A stretch of DNA of 64,000 nucleotides from Aquarana catesbeiana (Eukaryota; Chordata; Amphibia; Anura; Ranidae). Under the pieces are notes generated by a model. The model did no database searches and was not told the origin of the DNA. It saw only the letters and a program-made list of their open reading frames with translations. Location of the stretch: the NCBI RefSeq assembly GCF_042186555.1, contig NC_133332.1, positions 233,655,015 to 233,719,014 on the forward strand, in the 5' to 3' direction. The position numbers and the translations under genes were made by a program. Shown piece after piece: positions 1-10,634 of this stretch; the first letter of the stretch is position 1; every line of letters begins with the position of its first letter.

Positions 1-805
1 AACCAGGGTTTTGGCACCAGTTCTTTAGGCATGGGAAGATTAGTCTTCAGCACACAGGGGCCAGCTATATAAGCAATGGGGTCACAAGTAGAACTCAAGT
101 TAAAAAAAAATGCTTCTAGCTTTTTTATAGAGAATAGAAGAATCACTATCAGTTTTTTACAGTTGTATCCTTAGTGCGGAGATGTGCCTTCTCTTTCTAT
201 CCCAGAGGCATGACAGGACTATGAAAAGATCTTAGATTTTTGACAGTTGTGCCCTGAACAGGTGCCCCCATCAGAACACACTCCATCTACTCCTTAGCTG
301 GTAACGACTTAAAAAGGATGAGTGCACCTTTTGTAAAATAAATAAATCACCAGAAGTTTTTGCAGGTTAAAAAATATGTATGTATTATTTTTTGTACACT
401 GCAGCATGTAAAAGCTGATCACGGGTGCAATTTCAGTCTCCTGAAGACACTCAGTCTAGCTGTCTTCCTTTACCTCCCGTACAGGGGAGATAGTTACTGA
501 ACGAACTACAAGAGCGCTCATCAGCACCCTTTTAGCGCATTGAGAACTACAAGCCATTGGCCATGGAGGCAGATAGTACTTGTAGTTTATTCATTCACAG
601 AGCTGTGTGAATAATGATGTAGCTTTGTGGGCAGAGCCCCGCACAGCCGCACCATTTTTAAAATTGTTACAGCGGGTGCTGGGAGAGGATCCTCTGCCTG
701 CTGTCATAGTGGGGGATCAGGGGTTCAATGTATGGCCAAATTTAGGGTTACAGAGAGGGTTATTGGGGGGGGGGGGGCGTTAGGATAGGGCATCGCCCAT
801 TAGGA
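1..805. repeat. Intron 2 of MAMDC4: old palindromic repeat copy, otherwise unassigned
   Basis: No exon with plausible splice sites was found here. The stretch from about 370 to 770 resembles the element at 24640-25500: both hold the phrase on a tested base pattern 'gagaactacaa..cat', a 'cttgtagtt' core and 'gcagagcccc' further right. It is therefore a diverged member of the same interspersed family. A G-run sits at about 766-777. The next MAMDC4 exon (first MAM domain) should lie left of position 1, or is too diverged for me to see. Confidence 0.4.
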
Positions 806-1314
806 CAGTGTTTCTCAACCTTTTTCCAGTCAAGGCACCCTTTAAAATTATGCACAATTTCTAGGCACCCCTAATAGTTTCATATTGCAGCAACATCCAC
901 ACATGTAGGACACCCAACATTAGAGATGTTTATTTCTTGCAAAGCAAATACAATTTTGCACACTGGTACTGACTAATATTCCAGCACTCATTTTCTCTCC
1001 ACTATGTTGCTAATGTGGTCCCAGTGCTGACACAGAGGGGTGAGGGGTCAAACAAGGATGCTGTCAATTTGACAGATGTCCTCCTTATTAACTGATGGCA
1101 TCAGTAGTTGTTAGGGTTCTGGCGGCTGGCCTAAATGGTGCCCAAGGTTGTAATGTTGTACAATGAAAACCTATGGCTTTGTTGTGTAACAAAAAGGCAG
1201 GCTTCATCCACTCACTGGCTTGCACACAATTTTTGGGTAATATGGGGCAATTTTTAGACATTTTGTCAAGGCACCCCTGAGTAGCCCAGAAGGCACCCTG
1301 GTTGAAAAAGGCTG
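806..1314. mobile_element. Non-autonomous hAT element (509 bp) with 8-bp target duplication
   Basis: The left end reads CAGTGTTTCTCAACC and the right end, reverse-complemented, reads CAGCCTTTTTCAACC. Perfect 8-bp direct repeats CATTAGGA flank it at 798-805 and 1315-1322. An 8-bp duplication and CAG...CTCAACC ends are the hallmark of hAT elements of the Charlie/MER5 type. There is no transposase frame, so it is a deletion derivative. It lies in MAMDC4 intron 2. Confidence 0.9.
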
Positions 1315-1322
1315 CATTAGGA

Positions 1323-1630
1323 GATCTGAACTAAAATATACTACCACATATCTTCCAGTAGTAGAAACTAGTGTATTACCTGAGAAGTTGTAACCTTTCC
1401 CTACTCCTACCAAAACTAAAGAAAACATTATGGTTGGAGTTGGGTTTTCAAGCTGTCTTACATACAATTACATAGAAAAAAGAAGAAATGGCTGCACATC
1501 CAAAGGTTCCAAAAAAGTGCCTTTATTGAAAATCACCAGGACACCAGATATTTAGTCACGTAGATGCGTTTCACACATCCAAACTGTGCTTAATCATTAC
1601 CAAACATACAATTACATAACCTATACTCAC
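1323..1630. other. Intron 2 of MAMDC4: short interspersed repeat fragment
   Basis: From about 1470 to 1615 the sequence carries a 'gcgtttcacac ... gcttaatcatta' signature that recurs in weaker form at about 31090-31130. It is probably a fragment of an interspersed repeat. Nothing else is recognisable before the splice donor at 1625-1630. Confidence 0.3.
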
Positions 1631-1726
1631 CACAGTCCCGCTCATCGGAACAATCCCAGCAATCGCATATGAAGTTGCAAAGGCTGTTTTCATGGGCTTC
1701 ACACCTGGAAGAGGAGGCCGCAGAAG
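1631..1726 (-). CDS. MAMDC4: MAMDC4 exon 2: LDL-receptor class A module
   Basis: Read on the minus strand, this 96-nt exon is bounded by acceptor CTACAG (1727-1732) and donor GTGAGT (1625-1630). With one base carried over from exon 1 it encodes A-SAASSSRCEAHENSLC followed by NFICDCWDCSDERDC, then one base of the next codon. The Cys spacing and the Asp/Glu-rich CDCWDCSDE core are the calcium-binding C-terminal half of an LDL-receptor class A domain. From memory, human MAMDC4 (endotubin, an apical endosomal glycoprotein of absorptive epithelia) has a very similar CNF-CDC-DCSDE stretch at the same place. Both introns are phase 1, the usual arrangement for extracellular modules. The remaining MAM and LDLa repeats and the membrane anchor lie off the left edge. 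Confidence 0.87.
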
Positions 1727-2183
1727 CTGTAGACAGTATACATCATCATTAGTATAGACAATAATGGTATATACAATAAGATATTCTAAATAAGTCTGTG
1801 GCATCAAAGTCTGAAATAGCTTAAAAATATGGCCCGTATATTTATAGGAATAATAATTCCACACGTATAGACAATATGTGCTTAATTTCTTAAGGGACAA
1901 AAGACCAACAAATCAACAGCTCTTTAGAAGGAACAGGGAGTCATAACTAAAACTACATAGAAGGTAAATCGAAGCAAACTGGGGTCCCATTTAGATGTCT
2001 GCCATGGAGGAGTTTACAGTCTAGTGCCCTCACCATGGCTAATGCTCAAAGTAGAAGCGATCTTCTTCACTGCTTACTGGGTCCTATATGAGTGGCAATG
2101 GCCCTACTACAAGTAACTACAAGTTCCATCAAGCCTTGCAACCAGAGGATTAGAATACTGTACATGCACTGCACAACCACATA

Positions 2184-2421
2184 CAGTGTGGATGGAAAGT
2201 TTTAAGACCCCCTTACATTTTTCACTCTTTGTTATATTGCAGCCATTTGCTAAAATCATTTAAGTTCCTTTTTTTCATCATTAATGTACACTCAGCACCC
2301 CATATTGACAGAAAAACACAGAACTGTTGACATTTTTGAACTTAAATGACCTTAGCAAATGGCTGCACTATAACAAAGAGTGAAAAATTTAAGGGGATCT
2401 GAATACTTTCCGTCCCCACTG
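2184..2421. mobile_element. Mariner-type foldback miniature element (238 bp)
   Basis: The element is flanked by TA dinucleotides at 2182-2183 and 2422-2423. Its arms are long inverted repeats: left CAGTGTGGATGGAAAG, right CAGTGGGGACGGAAAG when reverse-complemented, and the match runs on for about 75 bp to GCCATTTGCTAAAATCATTT. The TA duplication and terminal form fit Tc1/mariner. No coding frame is present. It lies in MAMDC4 intron 1. Confidence 0.87.
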
Positions 2422-2932
2422 TATTGGCTGATGAGGAATGCTTAGACGTGTGGGGGCCACAGAAGACTTCTGTTGGTTGTTCTTTACTTAACATGCAATC
2501 CCCACTCCACACTGAGACATAATAATTAAATTGTATGTATAGCCAGTTGTAATATTGTTTTTCATTTAGAATACAAAGGGGGGATTAGAACCCCTGTCAA
2601 CTTTGTCTGCTCACCCACTAGGTTGATTCTCCCTCTGTATTTGTCCTGGTGACCAGGACAGAAAGTAATGGGAAATCCCAAACTTTACAACCCAAACAGG
2701 AATAAAGGGGATATTTTCCAGTGGGGACATTTGTTTTTGTGATGACTAACAGGGGAATTTTCCTCATTTTGTAAACATTTCCTCTCACTTCCTGGTGCAA
2801 AGTGAAGGGAAACCCCTTCAATTTGACACAGACAGCAAAGTAACTCCTAAACTAAAAAAAGTTTTGCTTATACATACACTGCAACCTTCCCAAACTCCAA
2901 AGGGCTCTACAAGTATACTAACTTTTACTCAC
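2422..2932. repeat. MAMDC4 intron 1 remainder with a diverged TTAA-family copy
   Basis: About 2555-2880 resembles the repeats at 43610-44480 and 62763-63190. They share the segments 'agaacccc.tgtca', 'attc.ccctct' and 'tcctctcacttcctg'. It is an old copy without clear ends. The splice donor of MAMDC4 exon 1 follows at 2927-2932. Confidence 0.5.
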
Positions 2933-2981
2933 CGAAGCTACACAGGGCCAGCAGGAGCAAGACGACTTGTGAGCATTTCAT
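2933..2981 (-). CDS. MAMDC4: MAMDC4 exon 1: start codon and signal peptide
   Basis: The minus-strand ATG at 2981 opens MKCSQVVLLLLALCSF plus one base, then donor GTGAGT at 2927-2932. A Lys near the start followed by VVLLLLALC is a secretory signal peptide. The phase-1 end joins exactly in frame to the LDLa exon at 1726, giving ...LALCSF-ASAASSSRC, with likely signal cleavage around the Ala-Ser-Ala stretch. Intron 1 is 1206 bp. The assignment rests on exon 2, on the joint and on position directly downstream of PHPT1, as in human. No TATA box or other promoter motif is clear in the 150 bp upstream. The next ATG is off-frame or downstream of the hydrophobic core, so this start is preferred. Confidence 0.83.
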
Positions 2982-3298
2982 GATAACCTCCAGGCAGACT
3001 GAGCACTGCAGAGATGGGGTGGCAGAATGGACTTTCAACCCTAGTTAGCAGAATTCACAGCTCTGCAATGTGAGATGTGCAATGCAATGGTGTGCTGTGT
3101 AAAGGACATGTGCCAGAAAACGAGTCACAGCAATCAAATTAAAAATGCATTTTTCCTTGAAAAAAAGTGAACGTGGACAAGTAGCAGTTCATTAAATGGA
3201 AATGGATGTTTTTATTGTTACATGTCTACCTTAATAAAATACTATAATAGGGCTCAAAATTTCAAGTCCTGAGGTGCTAGCCAGGCCTCAAGAGTAAT
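2982..3298. other. 5' flank of MAMDC4, nothing recognised
   Basis: This AT-rich stretch directly upstream of the MAMDC4 start must hold the 5' untranslated region and promoter if the gene starts here. I see no TATA box at a convincing distance and no CpG island. Confidence 0.35.
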
Positions 3299-3614
3299 AC
3301 CCTGTACACACGATCTGAAAATCGGAAGACAGAGCTTCCGTTACGAAAATTCTCATACGACAGAATAAAAAATCAGTGCTGTCATGTGTTGTAGTGTATT
3401 TCTATTGTATTTTCGCACGACAACTGTGCTGATTAAACGAAAATCGTACGATCTGGTATCGTACGAGAAAAATTTTTGTGCATGTCTGATAAAATAATAT
3501 CGGATGAACTGTCGTGATCGGCACTCGAAAGCTCTGTACTAACGATACGGTTATCGTACGATCGCATTGAAAGCGGTATTTTTTTGTCCGATTTTCGGGT
3601 CGTGTGTATGGGCA
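3299..3614. mobile_element. Palindromic miniature element (GTACACACGA ends)
   Basis: The left end CCCTGTACACACGATC and the right end, reverse-complemented GCCCATACACACGACC, form a terminal inverted repeat that continues into GAAAATCGGA. The interior is A/T-CG rich, as in the related elements at 19398 and 27839. The target duplication cannot be read with certainty. Confidence 0.7.
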
Positions 3615-3784
3615 ATTACTCGCCCCCAGTTGCCCCACCCAACCCCTACCCTGCCCTGCCCCTAATTCTGCCCCTAATTGCGCCGTCGTAAATTATCTCA
3701 TGTAATGACACTGTTAAATGTTTTATGCAAAATTAAGTTACAAAAATAAATATTAACAACAACAACTTTAACAATATTAACATA

Positions 3785-4500
3785 ACGCATATCAGTACCC
3801 ATCAGTGCAGCCTATCAGTGCAGTATATCAGTACCCATTAGTGCAGCCTATCAGTGCCCATCAGTGCAGCATATCAATACCCATCAGTGCAGCCTTATCT
3901 GTGCTTATCAGTGCAGCTTATCAGTGCCCATTATTGCTGCCTCATCAGTGGCCATCAGTGCAGCTTATTAATGCCCATCAGTGAAGCATATCAGTGCTGC
4001 CTTATCAGTGCAGCCCATCAGTGCAGCATCATCAGTTCCCATCAGTGCAGGCTCATCCGTGTCGATCAGTGCAGCCTCATCAGTGCAGCTTATGTTTCCA
4101 TTATTGCTGCCTCATCAGTGCGGATCAGTGCTGCCTTATCTGTGCAGCCTCATCAGTGCAGCTTACCAGTGCGCATTATTGCTGCCTCATCAGTGGCCAT
4201 CAGTACCGCCTCATCAGTAGCCGTTAGTGAAGTTTATTAGTGCCCATCAGTAAAGCATATCAGTGCTGCTTTATCAGTGCAGCTCATCAGTTCTTATCTT
4301 TGCCCATCAATACAGCCTATTGGTGCCCATCAATGCAGCCTCATCAGTGCCCATCAATGCAGCCTATCAGTGCCCATCAGTGCAGCCTCATCAGTGCCCA
4401 TCAGTGCAGCCTCATCAGTGCCCATCAATGTAGCTTATCAGTGCCCATAAGTGCAGCCTATCAGTGCCCATAAGTGCAGCCTCATCAGTCCTCATCAATG
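3785..4500. repeat. CATCAGTGC-type degenerate tandem repeat (about 0.7 kb)
   Basis: The array is made of imperfect units combining 'cccatcagtgcagc' and 'ctcatcagtgcagc' of roughly 14 and 24 bp. Open frames on the plus strand, for example runs of ISAAYQCP, arise from the repeat and are not genes. Similar but shorter arrays occur at 35833-36075 and 37541-37800, inside related repeat contexts. Confidence 0.85.
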
Positions 4501-5300
4501 GAGCAGGGATCACAGGGAGGAATTGGGAGGATTGGCGGCCTGATCACACAGAGCGGGGATCTCCCACTATAACACAGCTTGGAGATAAAATGCTGGCCGC
4601 TGTCAAAGTCCCGCCTCCTGGACCGGCATTGGACTAGTGTGCTATCATAGGAGCTGGTCCAGGAGGCGAGACTTTGTTTGACAGCGGCTGGGCATTCATA
4701 TCCAAGCTGTGTCACAGCGGTGACAGCCTTTTTTACAGGGCACTGGAGCGGCCCAGGGGGCAGGGGGGCAACTGCCCTGTAAAAAGGCTGCACCGCTTCT
4801 GCCAGAAGCGATCAGCCAGGAAACTGCCAGCTCAGTCCGCCCCTGCTCCACACTCGCCGTCAACTAATTTCCACAGTCCAAAAACTAAAACCCAGGTCAA
4901 AGTTTTGTTTTTGTTTTTCAGTTTTGGATACACTTGGGAAGAATAAATGGTGATTTCACAGGGATGGGAAGACACAGACAGTATAAATAATCTGACAGAT
5001 AGACTAAGTATGGCCATAGACGGAATGATTTTCTTTCCTGCAACCACGGGGTTCCAGGAAAGAAAATCTTTCGATACCCCATCAATACAGATGGAAATCC
5101 CTCCCGTGGAGCCATTGTGTTCTCCCGGTGGAGGGGCAGGGGAAGTCATCCTGGCCGGGAGAACACAGTGATTATTGCGAGCGGCTATAACAGCCACTAG
5201 CAATAATCTCATGTATAATCCAGGAGGCTGGTTGTACCCAAGTTGATTGATCGGCCCCGCTGGCCGATCAAAAAAAATGACCCATCTGTGGGCAGCTTAA
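4501..5300. other. Unassigned intergenic stretch with a miniature-element-like palindrome
   Basis: About 4560-4790 holds a self-complementary segment: the phrase 'cttggagataaaatgctggcc' region against 'ggctgggcattcatatccaag'. About 4998-5290 begins with 'agtatggccatag' and ends with 'tgtgggcagctta', resembling the element family at 23827-24187. No gene is visible. Confidence 0.4.
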
Positions 5301-6087
5301 CCCCCATTTTACTGTAAAAATGTTCAGCTGCACTTTGAGTCCCCGCTTCCTACCATTTTCTGTTCTATGTGGAAAAACATCCAAATGGGGACAGAGAACA
5401 AATAAAAACAGAACGTCCTACCTCTTCCTACTCTATCCAAAATAAAATTTGAAAAATGTCTGGAGTTGGGCTATAACTGAACTCTTCTCAAACTGGCTGT
5501 AGTGCGTATGAATGAGGGAGGTACATTATGTTGTGAGCTCCTTTGGGAAGCTGGGACTGATTAAATGGTTCTGTACTCCCTGTAAAGGGCTGCATAATAT
5601 GTCCCGGCTGCATATGTCCCTATATGCTGTACATATGGGAAGTAAATAATAAAGCATTCCTCCCAACTTTCTGAAATGGGAAAGAGGGACATGAAGTAGC
5701 ACAAAGTATATAGGCAAGGCCACACTTCTATTGCTCCCCCAATACATTGACAATGAGAAATTAATATGCAAAAATTATTGGTTAAACAGACTTCATCACT
5801 ACTTCTCCTTTATACTGGCTGTGAGAGTGTGAGGCCCTGCCACTGTGAAAATGGAAATAGAAATGAAAGGGTTCATGCGTCTGCAGAGTGTGGGGCTCTG
5901 GAATAACAATTGTGAGCGCAGAAAACATTTTTTACAGCTTTCCCTGGGTTTTGGTATTCAGGAGTTTAGAGACTTCCAAGAACTTTGTGTGGGAGGAATT
6001 CTCTAATCCAGTGTCCAGGTCTTGCATGGAAACAGCAGGCTCTGAGTGCCAGCACACACAACACTTATAATTAAAGAACCTGGCAAT
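5301..6087. other. Intergenic, nothing recognised
   Basis: Mixed non-coding sequence between a repeat and the minisatellite. No long open frame with protein-like composition, splice-flanked exon or element end was found. Confidence 0.3.
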
Positions 6088-8690
6088 AGTTCAGAGCTTC
6101 CGTTAGGGGACAGGTCTGTTCCGCTCAAGAGGCAGCACTCCATGCTGGAGACAAGAGAGCTGCCATTAGGGTACAGTTGTGCTCCACTCATGAGACAGCA
6201 CTCCATGTTGGAGACAAGAGAGCTCCCATTAGGAGACAGGTGTCCTCTATTCAAGAGACAGCACTCCATGCTGGAGAAAAGGGAGCTCTCGATAGGAGAC
6301 AGGTGTGCTCTGCTCAGGAGACAGCACTCTATGCTGGAGACAAGAGAGCTCCCATTAGGGGACAGGTGTGCTCCGCTCAAGAGATGGCACTCCATGCTGG
6401 AGACAAGGGAGCTCTTGTTAGGGGACAGATGTGCTCTACTCAAGAGATAGCACTCCATGGTGGAGACAAGAGAGCTCTCATTAGGGGACAGATATGCTCC
6501 GCTCAAGAGACAGCACTCAATATTGGAGACAAGAGAGTTCACATTAGGGGACAGGTGTGCTCCACTCAAGAGATAGCACTCCTCGGTGGAGACAAAAGAG
6601 CTCTCGTTAGGGGACAGATGTGCTCTGCTCAAGAGACAGCACTCTATGCTGGAGACAAGACAGTTCCCATTAGGGGACAGGTGTGCTCCACTCAAGAGAC
6701 AGCACTCCATGCTGGAGACAAGAGAGCTGCCATTAGGGGACAGGTGTTCTCTATTCAAGAGACAGCACTCCATGCTGGAGAAAAGGGAGCTCTCGATAGG
6801 AGACAGGTGTGCTCTTCTCAAGAGACAGCACTCTATGCTGGAGACAAGAGAGCTCCCATTAGGGGACAGGTGTGCTCCACTCAAGAGACAGCACTCCATG
6901 CTGGAGACAAGAGAGCTCTTGTTAGGGGACAGGTGTGCTCCACTCAAGAGCCAGCACTCCTCAGTGGAGACATAAGAGCTCTCGTTAGGGGACAGATGTG
7001 CTCCGCTCAAGAGACAGCACTCCATGCTGGAGACAAGAGAGCTGCCATTAGGGGACAGGTGTCCTCTATTCAAGAGACAGCACTCCATGCTGGAGAAAAG
7101 GGAGCTCTCGATAGGGGACAGGTGTGCTCTACTCAAGAGACAGCACTCCATCCTGGAGACAAGGGAGCTCTTGTTTGGGGACATGTGTGCTCCACTCAAG
7201 AGACAGCACTCCATGCTGGAGACAAGAGAGTTCCCATTAGGGGACAGGTGTGCTCCACTCAAGAGATAGCACTCCATTGTGGAGACAAGAGAGCTCTCAT
7301 TAGGGGACAGATGTGCTCCACTCAAGAGACAGCACTCCATGCTGGAGACAAGAGAGTTCCTATTAGGGGACAGGTGTGCTCCACTCAAGAGATGGCACTC
7401 CATGCTGGAGACAAGGGAGCTCTTGTTAGGGGACAGATGTGCTCTACTCAAGAGATAGCACTCCATGGTGGAGACAAGAGAGCTCTGATTAGGGGACAGA
7501 TATGCTCCGCTCAAGAGACAGCACTCAATGTTGGAGACAAGAGAGTTCCCATTAGGGGACAGGTGTGCTCCACTCAAGAGATAGCACTCCATTGTGGAGA
7601 CAAGAGAGCTCTCATTAGGGGACAGATGTGCTCTGCTCAAGAGACAGCACTCTATGCTGTAGACAAGACAGTTCCCATTAGGGGACAGGTGTGCCCCACT
7701 CAAGAGACAGCACTCCATGCTGGAGACAAGAGAGCTGCCATTAGGGGACAGGTGTTCTCTATTCAAGAGACAGCACTCCATGCTGGAGAAAAGGGAGCTC
7801 TCGATAGGGGACAGGTGTGCTCTACTCAAGAGACAGCACTCCATCCTGGAGACAAGAGAGTTCCCATTAGGGGACAGGTGTGCTCCACTCAAGAGATAGC
7901 ACTCCATTGTGGAGACAAGAGAGCTCTCATTAGGGGACAGATGTGCTCCTCTCAAGAGACAGCACTCCATGCTGGAGACAAGAGAGTTCCTATTAGGGGA
8001 CAGGTGTGCTCCACTCAAGAGATAGCACTCCATGCTGGAGACAAGGGAGCTCTCGTTAGGGGACAGATGTGCTCTACTCAAGAGATAGCACTCCATGGTG
8101 GAGACAAGAGAGCTCTCATTAGGGGACAGATGTGCTCTACTCAAGAGACAGCACTCAATGCTGGAGACAAGAGAGTTCCCATTAGGGGACAGGTGTGCTC
8201 CACTCAAGAGATAGCACTCCATGGTGGAGACAAGAGAGCTCTCATTAGGGGACAGATGTGCTCCGCTCAAGAGACAGCACTCCATGCTGGAGACAAGAGA
8301 GTTCCCATTAGGGGACAAGTGTGCTCTACTCAAGAGATAGCACTCCATGGTGGAGACAAGAGAGCTCTCATTAGGGGACAGATGTGCTCCGCTCAAGAGA
8401 CAGCACTCAATGCTGGAGACAAGAGAGTTCCCATTAGGGAACAGGTGTGCTCCACTCAAGAGATAGCACTCCATGGTGGAGACAAGAGAGCTCTCATTAG
8501 GGGACAGATGTGCTCTGCTCAAGAGACAGCACTCCATGCTGGAGACAAGAGAGTTCCCATTAGGGGACAGGTGTGCTCCACTCAAGAGACAGCAATCCAT
8601 GCTGGAGAAAAGGGAGCTCTCGATAGGGGACAGGTGTGCTCTGCTCAAGACACAGCACTCCATGCTGAAGACAAGAGGGCTAAGAGAATT
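6088..8690. repeat. 63-bp minisatellite, about 41 units
   Basis: The unit is 63 bp, with core phrases GAGACAAGAGAGCTC, ATTAGGGGACAGGTGTGCT and CAAGAGACAGCACTCCATG. Units differ at a few positions (GAGATAGCACTCC against GAGACAGCACTCC; AGTTCC against AGCTCT). In large parts two unit types alternate, giving a 126-bp higher-order period, and longer blocks recur (for example around 6230-6480, 7050-7300 and 7760-8100). Because 63 is divisible by three and the units contain few stops, frames stay open across the whole array: 847 codons on plus (6177-8720) and 908 codons on minus (6003-8729), both as 21-residue repeats. I treat these as consequences of the repeat. The array lies about 3.1 kb upstream of the MAMDC4 start. 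Confidence 0.95.
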
Positions 8691-9610
8691 GAAATGACTA
8701 AGCAATGTTTGGAGGACTGAGTGAGCCAAGACAACTAAGTGAGTCCAGGGGACTGAGGGAATCTGGAGATCTCAAAGGAGTGAGAGCCCTGGGAGTGGGC
8801 AGTTGCAGCAGGGTGCTTCAACTAAAAACACTGAGAAAGCCAGGGTTGCTGGGAAAGCTGAATAAACACAGAGGTACTATGTGAGATGGTCTGAGAGACC
8901 AGCCAAAGGCCAATGTTTGGGCCCTAAGCAGCGGCACTGCTGGAGAAAGTGTAAGACATCTCAATATTATTTTCATTACCCTTTTTTGACGGTGATAGCC
9001 CCTGTATAGGCACCTGTTTCTATTGAACTTTAATTTTATTTAGTAAAAATGGTCCAGCAAGCCCTGAACCACATTTCAGACTTGCATGGACTCACTAAAA
9101 ATGCTTTTACCACTGAGCTAACAACCCCCAAATATCACATGGGTTTTCATAATAACAAATGCAATCATTTTGATGTTGGGTAAAAGGTTTATTGTAGTAT
9201 AATACCTTTAATAATACTTTACATCAGAGGGACAATTAAGGAGGAAAGAGGGACAGAGGGGTTTGGTCCCTAAAGAGGGAGAGTCCTTCCAAACGATGGA
9301 TAGTTGGGAACTATAATAATATACAAAATACAATGTGAAATAGCCATTTCGAAAAATGTTTTGCAGGATCCAGACACACACAGCATCATCCACCGGAAAT
9401 GCAGCTCTCTGCTATAATAGTGTTTGTTGTCTCCAAAAGGATTATGTTCTCGCACAGCCAGGCAGCTAATGGCTATGACTCCCAGGACCCGTCAAAGTAA
9501 ATCCAGTCACGTATTAAGTAGGAAAATCGGCGGAACATTTTTGCACGATTTCCATATAGTGTGTACACAACTTCCGACAGCCGACAAACTCCAAAATCTT
9601 TCTCGTACGT
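8691..9610. other. Intergenic, mostly unassigned
   Basis: The first 250 bp continue the purine-rich composition of the minisatellite flank without its period. From about 9520 to 9610 the sequence ('gaaaatcggcgg', 'gtgtgtacacaac', 'ttccgac') looks like the left part of a TAA-type miniature element that continues after 10634. No gene was seen. Confidence 0.35.
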
Positions 9611-9618
9611 GAGCAGAG

Positions 9619-10626
9619 TAGAGCTGCATGATTCTGGGAAAAATTAGAATCACGATTCTTTTGCTTGGAATAAAGATCACGATTCTCAAAAATTACCCAG
9701 ACGTCCGGGTATTCCTATCACCCTTGCAGGGATAATAGGAGCTGATGAGTGGGGACCCAAAAGGGAGACAAGAGTCACTTGATTATTTGAGCACTCTGTC
9801 ACCTTTGGAATATCCTTTATCTGCCACAGCATATTGAAAAAGAACAAATACTTGTTTGATCGGACTGATTGATTCATTTTTTTTTATACATTTTCAATTG
9901 TACTGTAATTTTTGATTATTATTGTAGTTTTGGACAAATTTTGTTTGTATATATTTCACTTTCACAGTATCTGTGCTGATTTTGGTGCTACTTCACGGTA
10001 ATATTTTGGGTTAACAAATTTATACCAATCTATTCCTTACATCTGTGAAGGTAGATGTCAAGTCACTGTGTTTTTTGTACATATTTTTTTTTACCATATG
10101 TCACATTATAGGATGGTTTATGCCTTTAAGCACTTTAGTCTAATCAGTGGAGTTTAGCATCTGCTGACTGTTGCACTTTACACCTATCCACCGTTATATA
10201 CAAAGGGCCTGAGCAATCAACCCTTAGCCTAAGGTAGCACCACCACACCCCATATTCCTTAAAATAGGTCATTGCTTCGTATTACCTAAAGCCTGCTTCT
10301 GTGAAGTGTGACGGAGAGTGTGCACACTGCACAGTCAATGCAGTGTTTCCCGGCTCTCCGACTAAGCGACAGCGTGGTTCCGCCCACGCACAGGCATCCA
10401 CGGCACATCGCTCTCTGCTCTACTGACAACTGATGTCAGTTCCTGTTGCTGACGTCAGTTCCGATATCGGTGTCATTTGCGTTCCACTCTGGTTTCTGAC
10501 GGCTTCTCCTCTGGTCCCTCCGGTCCAGGCTACATCCCAAAAATACGAGGTAATCCAGGCAGGAGATCGCGGGGGGGCGGGCGAATCGAGATTGCGATTC
10601 TATGCACGATTAATCGTGCAGCTCTA
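9619..10626. mobile_element. hAT element (1008 bp), non-autonomous
   Basis: The left end TAGAGCTGCATGATTCTGG and the right end, reverse-complemented TAGAGCTGCACGATTAATCG, are a terminal inverted repeat. Flanks GAGCAGAG (9611-9618) and GAACAGAG (10627-10634) match at 7 of 8 bases, an 8-bp target duplication as made by hAT transposases. There is no transposase frame. The interior, from about 9690 to 10250, is homologous to 20500-21180. Confidence 0.82.
9690..10250. repeat. Interspersed repeat inside the hAT element, second copy at 20.5 kb
   Basis: Shared landmarks with 20500-21180, in the same order: 'atcacccttgcagggataataggagctgatgagtgggg'-like, 'caagagtcac.tgat', 'gagcact..gtcac.tttggaat', 'tttttgattatta', and a tail with 'agcctaggtag'-like sequence. 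Identity is perhaps two thirds by eye. Whether the whole hAT element or only this core is the repeating unit cannot be decided here. Confidence 0.6.
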
Positions 10627-10634
10627 GAACAGAG

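Noticed and set aside
1571..1900. 109-codon minus frame covering the MAMDC4 exon 2 region
   Set aside because: It runs in a different phase from the spliced exon and crosses both splice sites; the LDLa pattern appears only in the spliced frame.
3854..4473. Plus-strand frames with ISAAYQCP-like repeats as genes
   Set aside because: Product of the CATCAGTGC tandem repeat; overlapping frames are all open in the same way.
6003..8729. 908-codon and 847-codon open frames as protein genes
   Set aside because: Both are explained by the 63-bp unit length and the low stop content of the unit; neither has unique flanking domains, and both strands are equally open. Kept only as a finding.
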